64,000 bases of DNA from Nemophila menziesii. Lineage: Eukaryota > Streptophyta > Magnoliopsida > Boraginales > Hydrophyllaceae. Below are positions 23,701 to 36,200 of the stretch, in pieces. Numbering within the stretch: the stretch's first letter is position 1; every line of letters starts with the position of its first letter. Position numbers and translations under genes: made by a program. The stretch lies in assembly GCA_029959085.1 (NCBI GenBank), contig JARWIR010000024.1, positions 15,984,296-16,048,295 of the forward strand, read 5' to 3'. The notes below the pieces were generated by a model. That model did not search any database, was not told the origin of the DNA, and was given only the letters and a program-made list of their open reading frames with translations.

Positions 23701-25441
23701 ATTTCAAAACGTCATGCGTAAAGAAAACTCACTTTAAGCGGCTCACTAATATATAAGTAATATGCGTTTACTCTTTTGACGCATAAATCTTCTTTAATAT
23801 AAATATAAAGTTTGTTGTATCCAACCAAACAACCGTTGTAGCAAATCCAACATAAAGACTAAGATTATCGACTTTCTACCAAGAGTGTCCCAGGTTCATG
23901 TCCTGGCAACGGTTATAATACTTTTTTTCCTTAACTTTTAAATCAATAAATTTCATCTTTGTCCATTCTCTTAGTTATAACTTATTTTTAATCAGGGTTC
24001 TGGTTCTTGAAAAACGAATCGCATAAATTTTTAACTATGTCAACATCTTTCAGTCAAAGAATTCCGATAGAATAGTAAATGCAAGTAGAAATCATCATGC
24101 ATAAAAACAATAAAATTTCCTATAGACGGTTCACAAGTATTGAAAAAGAGTTGTGTACTCTTTTTACAGGTAAATCATATTTAAAATAAAAACGTTTTGT
24201 GGAGCAACACATACAAATGGAGTAGAAATTCGAATGCAAAGTAAATGATTCTCTATTAGCTACCAAGAGTGTCCCGTGTTCCAGTTTTGCAACGTTTATA
24301 ATAGTTTGTCTTCAAAGTTTTGAATATTTTAATTTTTTCTTTATCTTTTGTTTACTTCAAATGGAATTCTAGTTAGATATGTGGTTCTTGTAAAAATTCC
24401 CACAAACAGTTTGAAATTAGTACACATATTTAAGTCTAAGGGTTAAAATAGAAGATTAAATGTATTTCAAAACGTCATGCGTAAAGAAAACTCACTTTAA
24501 GCGGCTCACTAATATATAAGTAATATGCGTTTACTATTTTGACGCATAAATCTTCTTTAATATAAATATAAAGTTTGTTGTATCCAACCAAACAACCGTT
24601 GTAGCAAATCCAACATAAAGACTAAGATTATCGACTCTCTACCAAGAGTGTCCCAGGTTCATGTCCTGGCAACGGTTATAATACTTTTTATCCTTAACTT
24701 TTAAATCATTAAATTTCATCTTTGTCCATTCTCTTAGTTATAACTTATTTTTATTCAGGGTTCTGGTTCTTGAAAAAAGACTCGCATAAATTTTTAACTA
24801 TGTCAACATCTTTCAGTCAAAGAATTTCGATAGAATAGTAAATGCAAGTAGAAATCATCGTGCATAAAAACAATAAAATTTCCTTTAGACGGTTCACAAG
24901 TATTGAAAAAGAGTTGTTTACTCTTTTTACAGGTAAATCATATTTAAAATAAAAAAGTGTTGTGGAGCAACACATACAAATGGAGTAGAAATTCCAATCC
25001 AAAGTAAATGATTCTCTATTAGCTACCAAGAGTGTCCCGTGTTCCAGCTTTGCAACGTTTATAATAGTTTGTCTTCAAAGTTTTGAATATTTTAATTTTT
25101 TCTTTATCTTTTGTTTACTTCAAATGGGATTCTAGTTAGATATGTGGTTCTTGTAAAAATTAACACAAACAGTTTGAAATTAGTACACATATTTAAGTCT
25201 AAGGGTTAAAATAGAAGATTAAATGTATTTCAAAACGTCATGCGTAAAGAAAACTCACTTTAAGCGGCTCACTAATATATAAGTAATATGCGTTTACTAT
25301 TTTGACGCATAAATCTTCTTTAATATAAATATAAAGTTTGTTGCATCCAACCAAACAACCGTTGTAGCAAATCCAACATAAAGACTAAGATTATCGACTC
25401 TCTACCAAGAGTGTCCCAGGTTCAAGTCCTGGCAACAGTTA

Positions 25442-25475
25442 TAATACTTTTTTTCCTTAACGCATAAATTTTTAA
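25442..25475 (+). other. 85-bp deletion in one family A unit
   Basis: ttccttaac is joined directly to gcataaattt. The 85 bp that lie between them in other units (the start of which is ttttaaatcaataaattt) are missing. The same unit carries the first MITE 425 bp further on and has ggcaacagtt, a mismatch in the acceptor-like strand. Confidence 0.85.
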
Positions 25476-25900
25476 CTATGTCAACATCTTTCAGTCAAAG
25501 AATTTCGATAGAATAGTAAATGCAAGTAGAAATCATCATGCATAAAAACAATAAAATTTCCTATAGACGGTTCACAAGTATTGAAAAAGAGTTGTTTACT
25601 CTTTTTACAGGTAAATCATATTTAAAATAAAAAAGTGTTGTGGAGCAACACATACAAATGGAGTAGAAATTCCAATGCAAAGTAAATGATTCTCTATTTG
25701 CTACCAAGAGTGTCCCGTGTTCCAGCTTTGCAACGTTTATAATAGTTTGTCTTCAAAGTTTTGAATATTTTAATTTTTTCTTTATCTTTTGTTTACTTCA
25801 AATGGGATTCTAGTTAGATATGTGGTTCTTGTAAAAATTCCCACAAACAGTTTGAAATTAGTACACATATTTAAGTCTAAGGGTTAAAATAGAAGATTAA

Positions 25901-26132
25901 GTGCCCGTTTGGAAGTGCTTTTTTGGAGAAGCACTTAAAAGTGCTTTTAGCATTTTAAGAGTTTTTTTGACTTTGAAAAGCACTTTTTTGAGAAGCACCA
26001 AGTAGGTGCTTCTTAAAAAAAGCACTTAAAATAATTTTGGATTTCAAGATTATTTTTAATAATTTTTTTAAAATTTGAATTTTATTCTAAAAGCGCTTTT
26101 TGACTCTAAAATAAGCACTTCCAAACGGGCCC
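25901..26132 (+). mobile_element. Tourist-like MITE (PIF/Harbinger type), copy 1, 232 bp
   Basis: The ends are GTGCCCGTTTGGAAGTGCTT and, read inward from the right, GGGCCCGTTTGGAAGTGCTT (one mismatch). TAA duplications flank it at 25898-25900 and 26133-26135. Neighbouring units read gattaaatg with no insert. The interior is AT-rich with many aagcactt/aagtgctt palindromes and no coding capacity. Its ends differ from those of the Harbinger at 2748-6312, so that element's transposase is unlikely to be its mover. Confidence 0.95.
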
Positions 26133-27866
26133 TAAATGTATTTCAAAACGTCATGCGTAAAGAAAACTCACTTTAAGCGGCTCACTAATATATAAGTAAT
26201 ATGCGTTTACTATTTTGACGCATAAATCTTCTTTAATATAAATATAAAGTTTGTTGTATCCAACCAAACAACCGTTGTAGCAAATTCAACATAAAGACTA
26301 AGATTATCGACTCTCTACCAAGAGTGTCCCAGGTTCAAGTCCTGGCAACGGTTATAATACTTTTTTTCCTTAACTTTTAAATCAATAAATTTCATCTTTG
26401 TCCATTGTCTTAGTTATAACTTATTTTTAATCAGGGTTCTGGTTCTTGAAAAAAGACTCGCATAAATTTTTAACTATGTCAACATCTTTTAGTCAAAGAA
26501 TTTCGATAGAATAGTAAATGCAAGTAGAAATCATCATGCATAAAAACAATAAAATTTCCTATAGACGGTTCACAAGTATTGAAAAAGAGTTGTTTACTCT
26601 TTTTACAGGTAAATCATATTTAAAATAAAAAAGTGTTGTGGAGCAACACATACAAATGGAGTAGAAATTCCAATGCAAAGTAAATGATTCTCTATTTGCT
26701 ACCAAGAGTGTCCCGTGTTCCAGCTTTGCAACGTTTATAATAGTTTGTCTTCAAAGTTTTGAATATTTTAATTTTTTCTTTATCTTTTGTTTACTTCAAA
26801 TGGGATTCTAGTTAGATATGTGGTTCTTGTAAAAATTCCCACAAACAGTTTGAAATTAGTACACATATTTAAGTCTAAGGGTTAAAATAGAAGATTAAAT
26901 GTATTTCAAAACGTCATGCGTAAAGAAAACTCACTTTAAGCGGCTCACTAATATATAAGTAATATGCGTTTACTATTTTGACGCATAAATCTTCTTTAAT
27001 ATAAATATAAAGTTTGTTGTATCCAACCAAACAACCGTTGTAGCAAATCCAACATAAAGACTAAGATTATCGACTCTCTACCAAGAGTGTCCCAGGTTCA
27101 AGTCCTGGCAACGGTTATAATACTTTTTTTCCTTAACTTTTAAATCAATAAATTTCATCTTTGTCCATTGTCTTAGTTATAACTTATTTTTATTCAGGGT
27201 TCTGGTTCTTGAAAAAAGACTCGCATAAATTTTTAACTATGTCAACATCTTTCAGTCAAAGAATTTCGATAGAATAGTAAATGCAAGTAGAAATCATCAT
27301 GCATAAAAACAATAAAATTTCCTATAGACGGTTCACAAGTATTGAAAAAGAGTTGTTTACTCTTTTTACAGGTAAATCATATTTAAAATAAAAAAGTGTT
27401 GTGGAGCAACACATACAAATGGAGTAGAAATTCCAATCCAAAGTAAATGATTCTCTATTAGCTACCAAAAGTGTCCCGTGTTCCAGCTTTGCAACGTTTA
27501 TAATAGTTTGTCTTCAAAGTTTTGAATATTTTAATTTTTTCTTTATCTTTTGTTTACTTCAAATGGAATTTTAGTTAGATATGTGGTTCTTGTAAAGAGT
27601 CCCACAAACAGTTTGAAATTAGTACACATATTTAAGTCTAAGGGTTAAAATAGAAGATTAAATGTATTTCAAAACGTCATGCGTAAAGAAAACTCACTTT
27701 AAGCGGCTCACTAATATATAAGTAATATGCGTTTACTATTTTGACGCATAAATCTTCTTTAATATAAATATAAAGTTTGTTGTATCCAACCAAACAACCG
27801 TTGTAGCAAATCCAACATAAAGACTAAGATTATCGACTCTCTACCAAGAGTGTCCCAGGTTCAAGT

Positions 27867-28531
27867 CCTGGTTCTTGAAAAAAGACTCGCATAAATTTTT
27901 AAGTATGTCAACATCTTTCAGTCAAAGAATTACGATAGAATAGTAAATGCAAGTAGAAATCATCATGCATAAAAACAATAAAATTTCCTATAGACGGTTC
28001 ACAAGTATTGAAAAAGAGTTGTTTACTCTTTTTACAGGTAAATCATATTTAAAATGAAAACGTTTTGTGGAGCAACACATACAAATGGAGTAGAAATTCC
28101 AATGCAAAGTAAATGATTCTCTATTTGCTACCAAGAGTGTCCCGTGTTCCAGTTTTGCAACGTTTATAATAGTTAGTCTTTAAAGTTTTGAATATTTTAA
28201 TTTTTTCTTTATCTTTTGTTTACTTCAAATGGAATTTTAGTTAGATATGTGGTTCTTGTAAAAAGTCCCACAAACAGTTTGAAATTAGTACACATATTTA
28301 AGTCTAAGGGTTAAAATAGAAGATTAAATGTATGTCAAAAAGTATGCGTAAAGAAAACTCACTTTAAGCGGCTCACTAATATATTAGTAATATGTGTTTA
28401 CTATTTTGACGCATAAATCTTCTTTAATATAAATATAAAGTTTGTTGAATCCAACCAAACAACCGTTGTAGCAAATCCAACATAAAGACTAAGATTATCG
28501 ACTCTCTACCAAGAGTGTCCCAGGTTCAAGT
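27867..28531 (+). repeat. Short family A unit, 97-bp deletion removing the tRNA-like 3' end
   Basis: aagtcctgg joins straight to ttcttgaaaa. The deletion runs between two CTGG sites and removes the acceptor strand CAACGGTT and the T run, so the pol III module has no 3' stem or terminator. The unit that follows (from 28532, carrying MITE copy 2) begins with the same deletion. The same pair occurs after 35529/36194 and after 39911/40576. Confidence 0.88.
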
Positions 28532-28992
28532 CCTGGTTCTTGAAAAAAGACTCGCATAAATTTTTAAGTATGTCAACATCTTTCAGTCAAAGAATTACGA
28601 TAGAATAGTAAATGCAAGTAGAAATCATCATGCATAAAAACAATAAAATTTCCTATAGACGGTTCACAAGTATTGAAAAAGAGTTGTTTACTCTTTTTAC
28701 AGGTAAATCATATTTAAAATGAAAACGTTTTGTGGAGCAACACATACAAATGGAGTAGAAATTCCAATGCAAAGTAAATGATTCTCTATTTGCTACCAAG
28801 AGTGTCCCGTGTTCCAGCTTTGCAACGTTTATAATAGTTTGTCTTCAAAGTTTTGAATATTTTAATTTTTTCTTTATCTTTTGTTTACTTCAAATGGGAT
28901 TCTAGTTAGATATGTGGTTCTTGTAAAAATTCCCACAAACAGTTTGAAATTAGTACACATATTTAAGTCTAAGGGTTAAAATAGAAGATTAA

Positions 28993-29224
28993 GTGCCCGT
29001 TTGGAAGTGCTTTTTTGGAGAAGCACTTAAAAGTGCTTTTAGCATTTTAAGAGTTTTTTTGACTTTGAAAAGCACTTTTTTGAGAAGCACCAAGTAGGTG
29101 CTTCTTAAAAAAAGCACTTAAAATAATTTTGGATTTCAAGATTATTTTTAATAATTTTTTTAAAATTTGAATTTTATTCTAAAAGCGCTTTTTGACTCTA
29201 AACTAAGCACTTCCAAACGGGCCC
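28993..29224 (+). mobile_element. Tourist-like MITE, copy 2, 232 bp
   Basis: Same length, same TAA site in the unit and same ends as the copy 3,092 bp upstream. The only difference I see is one base near the right end (ctaaac for ctaaaa). The flanking satellite variants also match (attctagttag, gtaaaaattccc). It is therefore a copy made by duplication of a MITE-bearing unit, not a second insertion. Confidence 0.93.
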
Positions 29225-32200
29225 TAAATGTATTTCAAAACGTCATGCGTAAAGAAAACTCACTTTAAGCGGCTCACTAATATATAAGTAATATGCGTTT
29301 ACTATTTTGACGCATAAATCTTCTTTAATATAAATATAAAGTTTGTTGTATCCAACCAAACAACCGTTGTAGCAAATTCAACATAAAGACTAAGATTATC
29401 GACTCTCTACCAAGAGTGTCCCAGGTTCAAGTCCTGGCAACGGTTATAATACTTTTTTTCCTTAACTTTTAAATCAATAAATTTCATCTTTGTCCATTGT
29501 CTTAGTTATAACTTATTTTTATTCAAGGTTCTGGTTCTTGAAAAAAGACTCGCATAAATTTTTAACTATGTCAACATCTTTCAGTCAAAGAATTACGATA
29601 GAATAGTAAATGCAAGTAGAAATCATCATGCATAAAAACAATAAAATTTCCTATAGACGGTTCACAAGTATTGAAAAAGAGTTGTTTACTCTTTTTACAG
29701 GTAAATCATATTTAAAATGAAAACGTTTTGTGGAGCAACACATACAAATGGAGTAGAAATTCCAATGCAAAGTAAATGATTCTCTATTTGCTACCAAGAG
29801 TGTCCCGTGTTCCAGTTTTGCAACGTTTATAATAGTTAGTCTTTAAAGTTTTGAATATTTTAATTTTTTCTTTAACTTTTGTTTACTTCAAACGGAATTT
29901 TAGTTAGATATGTGGTTCTTGTAAAAAGTCCCACAAACAGTTTGAAATTAGTACACATATTTAAGTCTAAGGGTTAAAATAGAAGATTAAATGTATTTCA
30001 AAAAGTATGCGTAAAGAAAACTCACTTTAAGCGGCTCACTAATATATAAGTAATATGCGTTTACTATTTTGACGCATAAATCTTCTTTAATATAAATATA
30101 AAGTTTGTTGTATCCAACCAAACAACCGTTGTAGCAAATCCAACATAAAGACTAAGATTATCGACTCTCTACCAAGAGTGTCCCAGGTTCAAGTCCTGGC
30201 AACGGTTATAATACTTTTTTTCCTTAACTTTTAAATCAATAAATTTTATCTTTGTCCATTGTCTTAGTTATAACTTATTTTTAATCAGGGTTCTGGTTCT
30301 TGAAAAACGACTCGCATAAATTTTTATCTATGTCAACATCTTTCAGTCAAAGAATTTCGATAGAATAGTAAATGCAAGTAGAAATCATCATGCATAAAAA
30401 CAATAAAATTTCCTATAGACGGTTCACAAGTATTGAAAAAGAGTTGTTTACTCTTTTTACAGGTAAATCATATTTAAAATAAAAAAGTGTTGTGGACACA
30501 TACAAATGGAGTAGAAATTCCAATCCAAAGTAAATGATTCTCTATTAGCTACCAAGAGTGTCCCGTGTTCCAACTTTGCAACGTTTATAATAGTTTGTCT
30601 TCAAAGTTTTGAATATTTTAATTTTTTCTTTATCTTTTGTTTACTTCAAATGTAATTTTAGTTAGAGATGTGGTTCTTGTAAAAAGTCCCACAAACAGTT
30701 TGAAATTAGTACACATATTTAAGTCTAAGGGTTAAAATAGAAGATTAAATGTATTTCAAAACGTCATGCGTAAAGAAAACTCACTTTAAGCGGCTCACTA
30801 ATATATAAGTAATATGCGTTTACTATTTTGACGCATAAATCTTCTTTAATATAAATATAAAGTTTGTTGTATCCAACCAAACAACCGTTGTAGCAAATCC
30901 AACATAAAGACTAAGATTATCGACTCTCTACCAAGAGTGTCCCAGGTTCAAGTCCTGGCAACGGTTACAATACTTTTTTTCCTTAACTTTTAAATCAATA
31001 AATTTCATCTTTGTCCATTCTCTTAGTTATAACTTATTTTTATTCAGGGTTCTGGTTCTTGAAAAAAGACTCGCATAAATTTTTAACTATGTCAACATCT
31101 TTCAGTCAAAGAATTACGATAGAATAGTAAATGCAAGTAGAAATCATCATGCATAAAAACAATAAAATTTCCTATAGACGGTTCACAAGTATTGAAAAAG
31201 AGTTGTTTACTCTTTTTACAGGTAAATCATATTTAAAATGAAAACGTTTTGTGGAGCAACACATACAAATGGAGTAGAAATTCCAATGCAAAGTAAATGA
31301 TTCTCTATTTGCTACCAAGAGTGTCCCGTGTTCCAGTTTTGCAACGTTTATAATAGTTAGTCTTCAAAGTTTTGAATATTTTAATTTTTTCTTTATCTTT
31401 TGTTTACTTCAAACGGAATTTTAGTTAGATATGTGGTTCTTGTAAAAAGTCCCACAAACAGTTTGAAATTAGTACACATATTTAAGTCTAAGGGTTAAAA
31501 TAGAAGATTAAATGTATTTCAAAACGTATGCGTAAAGAAAACTTACTTTAAGCGGCTCACTAATATATAAGTAATATGCGTTTACTATTTTGACGCATAA
31601 ATCTTCTTTAATATAAATATAAAGTTTGTTGTATCCAACCAAACAACCGTTGTAGCAAATCCAACATAAAGACTAAGATTATCGACTCTCTACCAAGAGT
31701 GTCCCAGGTTCAAGTCCTGGCAACGGTTATAATACTTTTTTTCCTTACCTTTTAAATCAATAAATTTCATCTTTGTCCATTGTCTTAGTTATAACTTATT
31801 TTTAATCAGGGTTCTGGTTCTTGAAAAACGACTCGCATAAATTTTTAACTATGTCAACATCTTTCAGTCAAAGAAATTCGATAGAATAGTAAATGCAAGT
31901 AGAAATCATCATGCATAAAAACAATAAAATTTCCTATAGACGGTTCACAAGTATTGAAAAAGAGTTGTTTACTCTTTTTACAGGTAAATCATATTTAAAA
32001 TAAAAAAGTGTTGTGGAGCAACACATACAAATGGAGTAGAAATTCCAATCAAAAGTAAATGATTCTCTATTAGCTACCAAGAGTGTCCCGTGTTCCAGCT
32101 TTTCAACGTTTATAATAGTTTGTCTTCAAAGTTTTGAATATTTTAATTTTTTCTTTATCTTTTGTTTACTTCAAATGGAATTTTAGTTAGATATGTGGTT

Positions 32201-33240
32201 CTTGTAAAAAGTCCCACAAACAGTTTGAAATTAGTACACATATTTAAGTTTAAGGGTTAAAATAGAAGATTAAATGTATTTCAAAACGTCATGCGTAAAG
32301 AAAACTCACTTTAAGCGGCTCACTAATATATAAGTAATATGCGTTTACTATTTTGACGCATAAATCTTCTTTAATATAAATATAAAGTTTGTTGTATCCA
32401 ACCAAACAACCGTTGTAGCAAATCCAACATAAAGACTAAGATTATCGACTCTCTACCAAGAGTGTCCCAGGTTCAAGTCCTGGCAACGGTTATAATACTT
32501 TTTTTCCTTAACTTTTAAATCAATAAATTTCATCTTTGTCCATTGTCTTAGTTATAACTTATTTTTAATCAGGGTTCTGGTTCTTGAAAAACGACTCGCA
32601 TAAATTTTTAACTATGTCAACATCTTTCAGTCAAAGAAATTCGATAGAATAGTAAATGCAAGTAGAAATCATCATGCATAAAAACAATAAAATTTCCTAT
32701 AGACGGTTCACAAGTATTGAAAAAGAGTTGTTTACTCTTTTTACAGGTAAATCATATTTAAAATGAAAACGTTTTGTGGAGCAACACATACAAATGGAGT
32801 AGAAATTCCAATGCAAAGTAAATGATTCTCTATTTGCTACCAAGAGTGTCCCGTGTTCCAGTTTTGCAACGTTTATAATAGTTAGTCTTCAAAGTTTTGA
32901 ATATTTTAATTTTTTCTTTATCTTTTGTTTACTTCAAATGGAATTTTAGTTAGATATGTGGTTCTTGTAAAAAGTCCCACAAACAGTTTGAAATTAGTAC
33001 ACATATTTAAGTCTAAGGGTTAAAATAGAAGATTAAATGTATTTCAAAACGTATGCGTAAAGAAAACTTACTTTAAGCGGCTCACTAATATATAAGTAAT
33101 ATGCGTTTACTATTTTGACGCATAAATCTTCTTTAATATAAATATAAAGTTTGTTGTATCCAACCAAACAACCGTTGTAGCAAATCCAACATAAAGACTA
33201 AGATTATCGACTCTCTACCAAGTGTGTCCCAGGTTCAAGT

Positions 33241-36200
33241 CCTGGCATCGGTTATAATACTTTTTTTCCTTACCTTTTAAATCAATAAATTTCATCTTTG
33301 TCCATTGTCTTAGTTATAACTTATTTTTAATCAGGGTTCTGGTTCTTGAAAAACGACTCGCATAAATTTTTAACTATGTCAACATCTTTCAGTCAAAGAA
33401 ATTCGATAGAATAGTAAATGCAAGTAGAAATCATCATGCATAAAAACAATAAAATTTCCTATAGACGGTTCACAAGTATTGAAAAAGAGTTGTTTACTCT
33501 TTTTACAGGTAAATCATATTTAAAATAAAAAAGTGTTGTGGAGCAACACATACAAATGGAGTAGAAATTCCAATCAAAAGTAAATGATTCTCTATTAGCT
33601 ACCAAGAGTGTCCCGTGTTCCAGCTTTGCAACGTTTATAATAGTTTGTCTTCAAAGTTTTGAATATTTTAATTTTTTCTTTATCTTTTGTTTACTTCAAA
33701 TGGAATTTTAGTTAGATATGTGGTTCTTGTAAAAAGTCCCACAAACAGTTTGAAATTAGTACACATATTTAAGTCTAAGGGTTAAAATAGAAGATTAAAT
33801 GTATTTCAAAACGTCATGCGTAAAGAAAACTCACTTTAAGCGGCTCACTAATATATAAGTAATATGCGTTTACTATTTTGACGCATAAATCTTCTTTAAT
33901 ATAAATATAAAGTTTGTTGTATCCAACCAAACAACCGTTGTAGCAAATCCAACATAAAGACTAAGATTATCGACTCTCTACCAAGAGTGTCCCAGGTTCA
34001 AGTCCTGGCAACGGTTATAATACTTTTTTTCCTTAACTTTTAAATCAATAAATTTCATCTTTGTCCATTGTCTTAGTTATAACTTATTTTTAATCAGGGT
34101 TCTGGTTCTTGAAAAACGACTCGCATAAATTTTTAACTATGTCAACATCTTTCAGTCAAAGAAATTCTATAGAATAGTAAATGCAAGTAGAAATCATCAT
34201 GCATAAAAACAATAAAATTTCCTATATACGGTTCACAAGTATTGAAAAAGAGTTGTTTACTCTTTTTACAGGTAAATCATATTTAAAATAAAAAAGTGTT
34301 GTGGAGCAACACATACAAATGGAGTAGAAATTCCAATCCAAAGTAAATGATTCTCTATTAGCTACCAATAGTGTCCCGTGTTCCAACTTTGCAACGTTTA
34401 TAATAGTTTGTCTTCAAAGTTTTGAATATTTTAATTTTTTCTTTATCTTTTGTTTACTTCAAATGTAATTTTAGTTAGATATGTGGTTCTTGTAAAAAGT
34501 CCCACAAACAGTTTGAAATTAGTACACATATTTAAGTCTAAGGGTTAAAATAGAAGATTAAATGTATTTCAAAACGTCATGCGTAAAGAAAACTCACTTT
34601 AAGCGGCTCACTAATATATAAGTAATATGCGTTTACTATTTTGACGCATAAATCTTCTTTAATATAAATATAAAGTTTGTTGTATCCAACCAAACAACCG
34701 TTGTAGCAAATCCAACATAAAGACTGAGATTATCGACTCTCTACCAAGAGTGTCCCAGGTTCAAGTCCTGGCAACGGTTACAATCCTTTTTTTCCTTAAC
34801 TTTTAAATCAATAAATTTCATCTTTGTCCATTCTCTTAGTTATAACTTATTTTTAATCAGGGTTCTGGTTCTTGAAAAACGACTCGCATAAATTTTTAAC
34901 TATGTCAACATCTTTCAGTCAAAGAATTTCGATAGAATAGTAAATGCAAGTAGAAATCATCATGCATAAAAACAATAAAATTTCCTATAGACGGTTCACA
35001 AGTATTGAAAAAGAGTTGTTTACTCTTTTTACAGGTAAATCATATTTAAAATAAAAAAGTGTTGTGGAGCAACACATACAAATGGAGTAGAAATTCCAAT
35101 CCAAAGTAAATGATTCTCTATTAGCTACCAAAAGTGTCCCGTGTTCCAGCTTTGCAACGTTTATAATAGTTTGTCTTCAAAGTTTTGAATATTTTAATTT
35201 TTTCTTTATCTTTTGTTTACTTCAAATGGAATTTTAGTTAGATATGTGGTTCTTGTAAAGAGTCCCACAAACAGTTTGAAATTAGTACACATATTTAAGT
35301 CTAAGGGTTAAAATAGAAGATTAAATGTATTTCAAAACGTCATGCGTAAAGAAAACTCACTTTAAGCGGCTCACTAATATATAAGTAATATGCGTTTACT
35401 ATTTTGACGCATAAATCTTCTTTAATATAAATATAAAGTTTGTTGTATCCAACCAAACAACCGTTGTAGCAAATCCAACATAAAGACTAAGATTATCGAC
35501 TCTCTACCAAGAGTGTCCCAGGTTCAAGTCCTGGTTCTTGAAAAAAGACTCGCATAAATTTTTAAGTATGTCAACATCTTTCAGTCAAAGAATTACGATA
35601 GAATAGTAAATGCAAGTAGAAATCATCATGCATAAAAACAATAAAATTTCCTATAGACGGTTCACAAGTATTGAAAAAGAGTTGTTTACTCTTTTTACAG
35701 GTAAATCATATTTAAAATGAAAACGTTTTGTGGAGCAACACATACAAATGGAGTAGAAATTCCAATGCAAAGTAAATGATTCTCTATTTGCTACCAAGAG
35801 TGTCCCGTGTTCCAGTTTTGCAACGTTTATAATAGTTAGTCTTTAAAGTTTTGAATATTTTAATTTTTTCTTTATCTTTTGTTTACTTCAAATGGAATTT
35901 TAGTTAGATATGTGGTTCTTGTAAAAAGTCCCACAAACAGTTTGAAATTAGTACACATATTTAAGTCTAAGGGTTAAAATAGAAGATTAAATGTATGTCA
36001 AAAAGTATGCGTAAAGAAAACTCACTTTAAGCGGCTCACTAATATATTAGTAATATGTGTTTACTATTTTGACGCATAAATCTTCTTTAATATAAATATA
36101 AAGTTTGTTGAATCCAACCAAACAACCGTTGTAGCAAATCCAACATAAAGACTAAGATTATCGACTCTCTACCAAGAGTGTCCCAGGTTCAAGTCCTGGT

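Noticed and set aside
21002..25029. Minus-strand frames of 70 codons at 21002-21214 and 24817-25029.
   Set aside because: Same spot in two satellite units, open by chance substitutions. Most other units break the frame.
2748..29224. The 232-bp MITEs being deletion derivatives of the Harbinger at 2748-6312.
   Set aside because: The ends differ (GGGGGGTTTATTCAATC against GGGCCCGTTTGGAAG) and the subterminal motifs are unrelated. They share only the TAA target.
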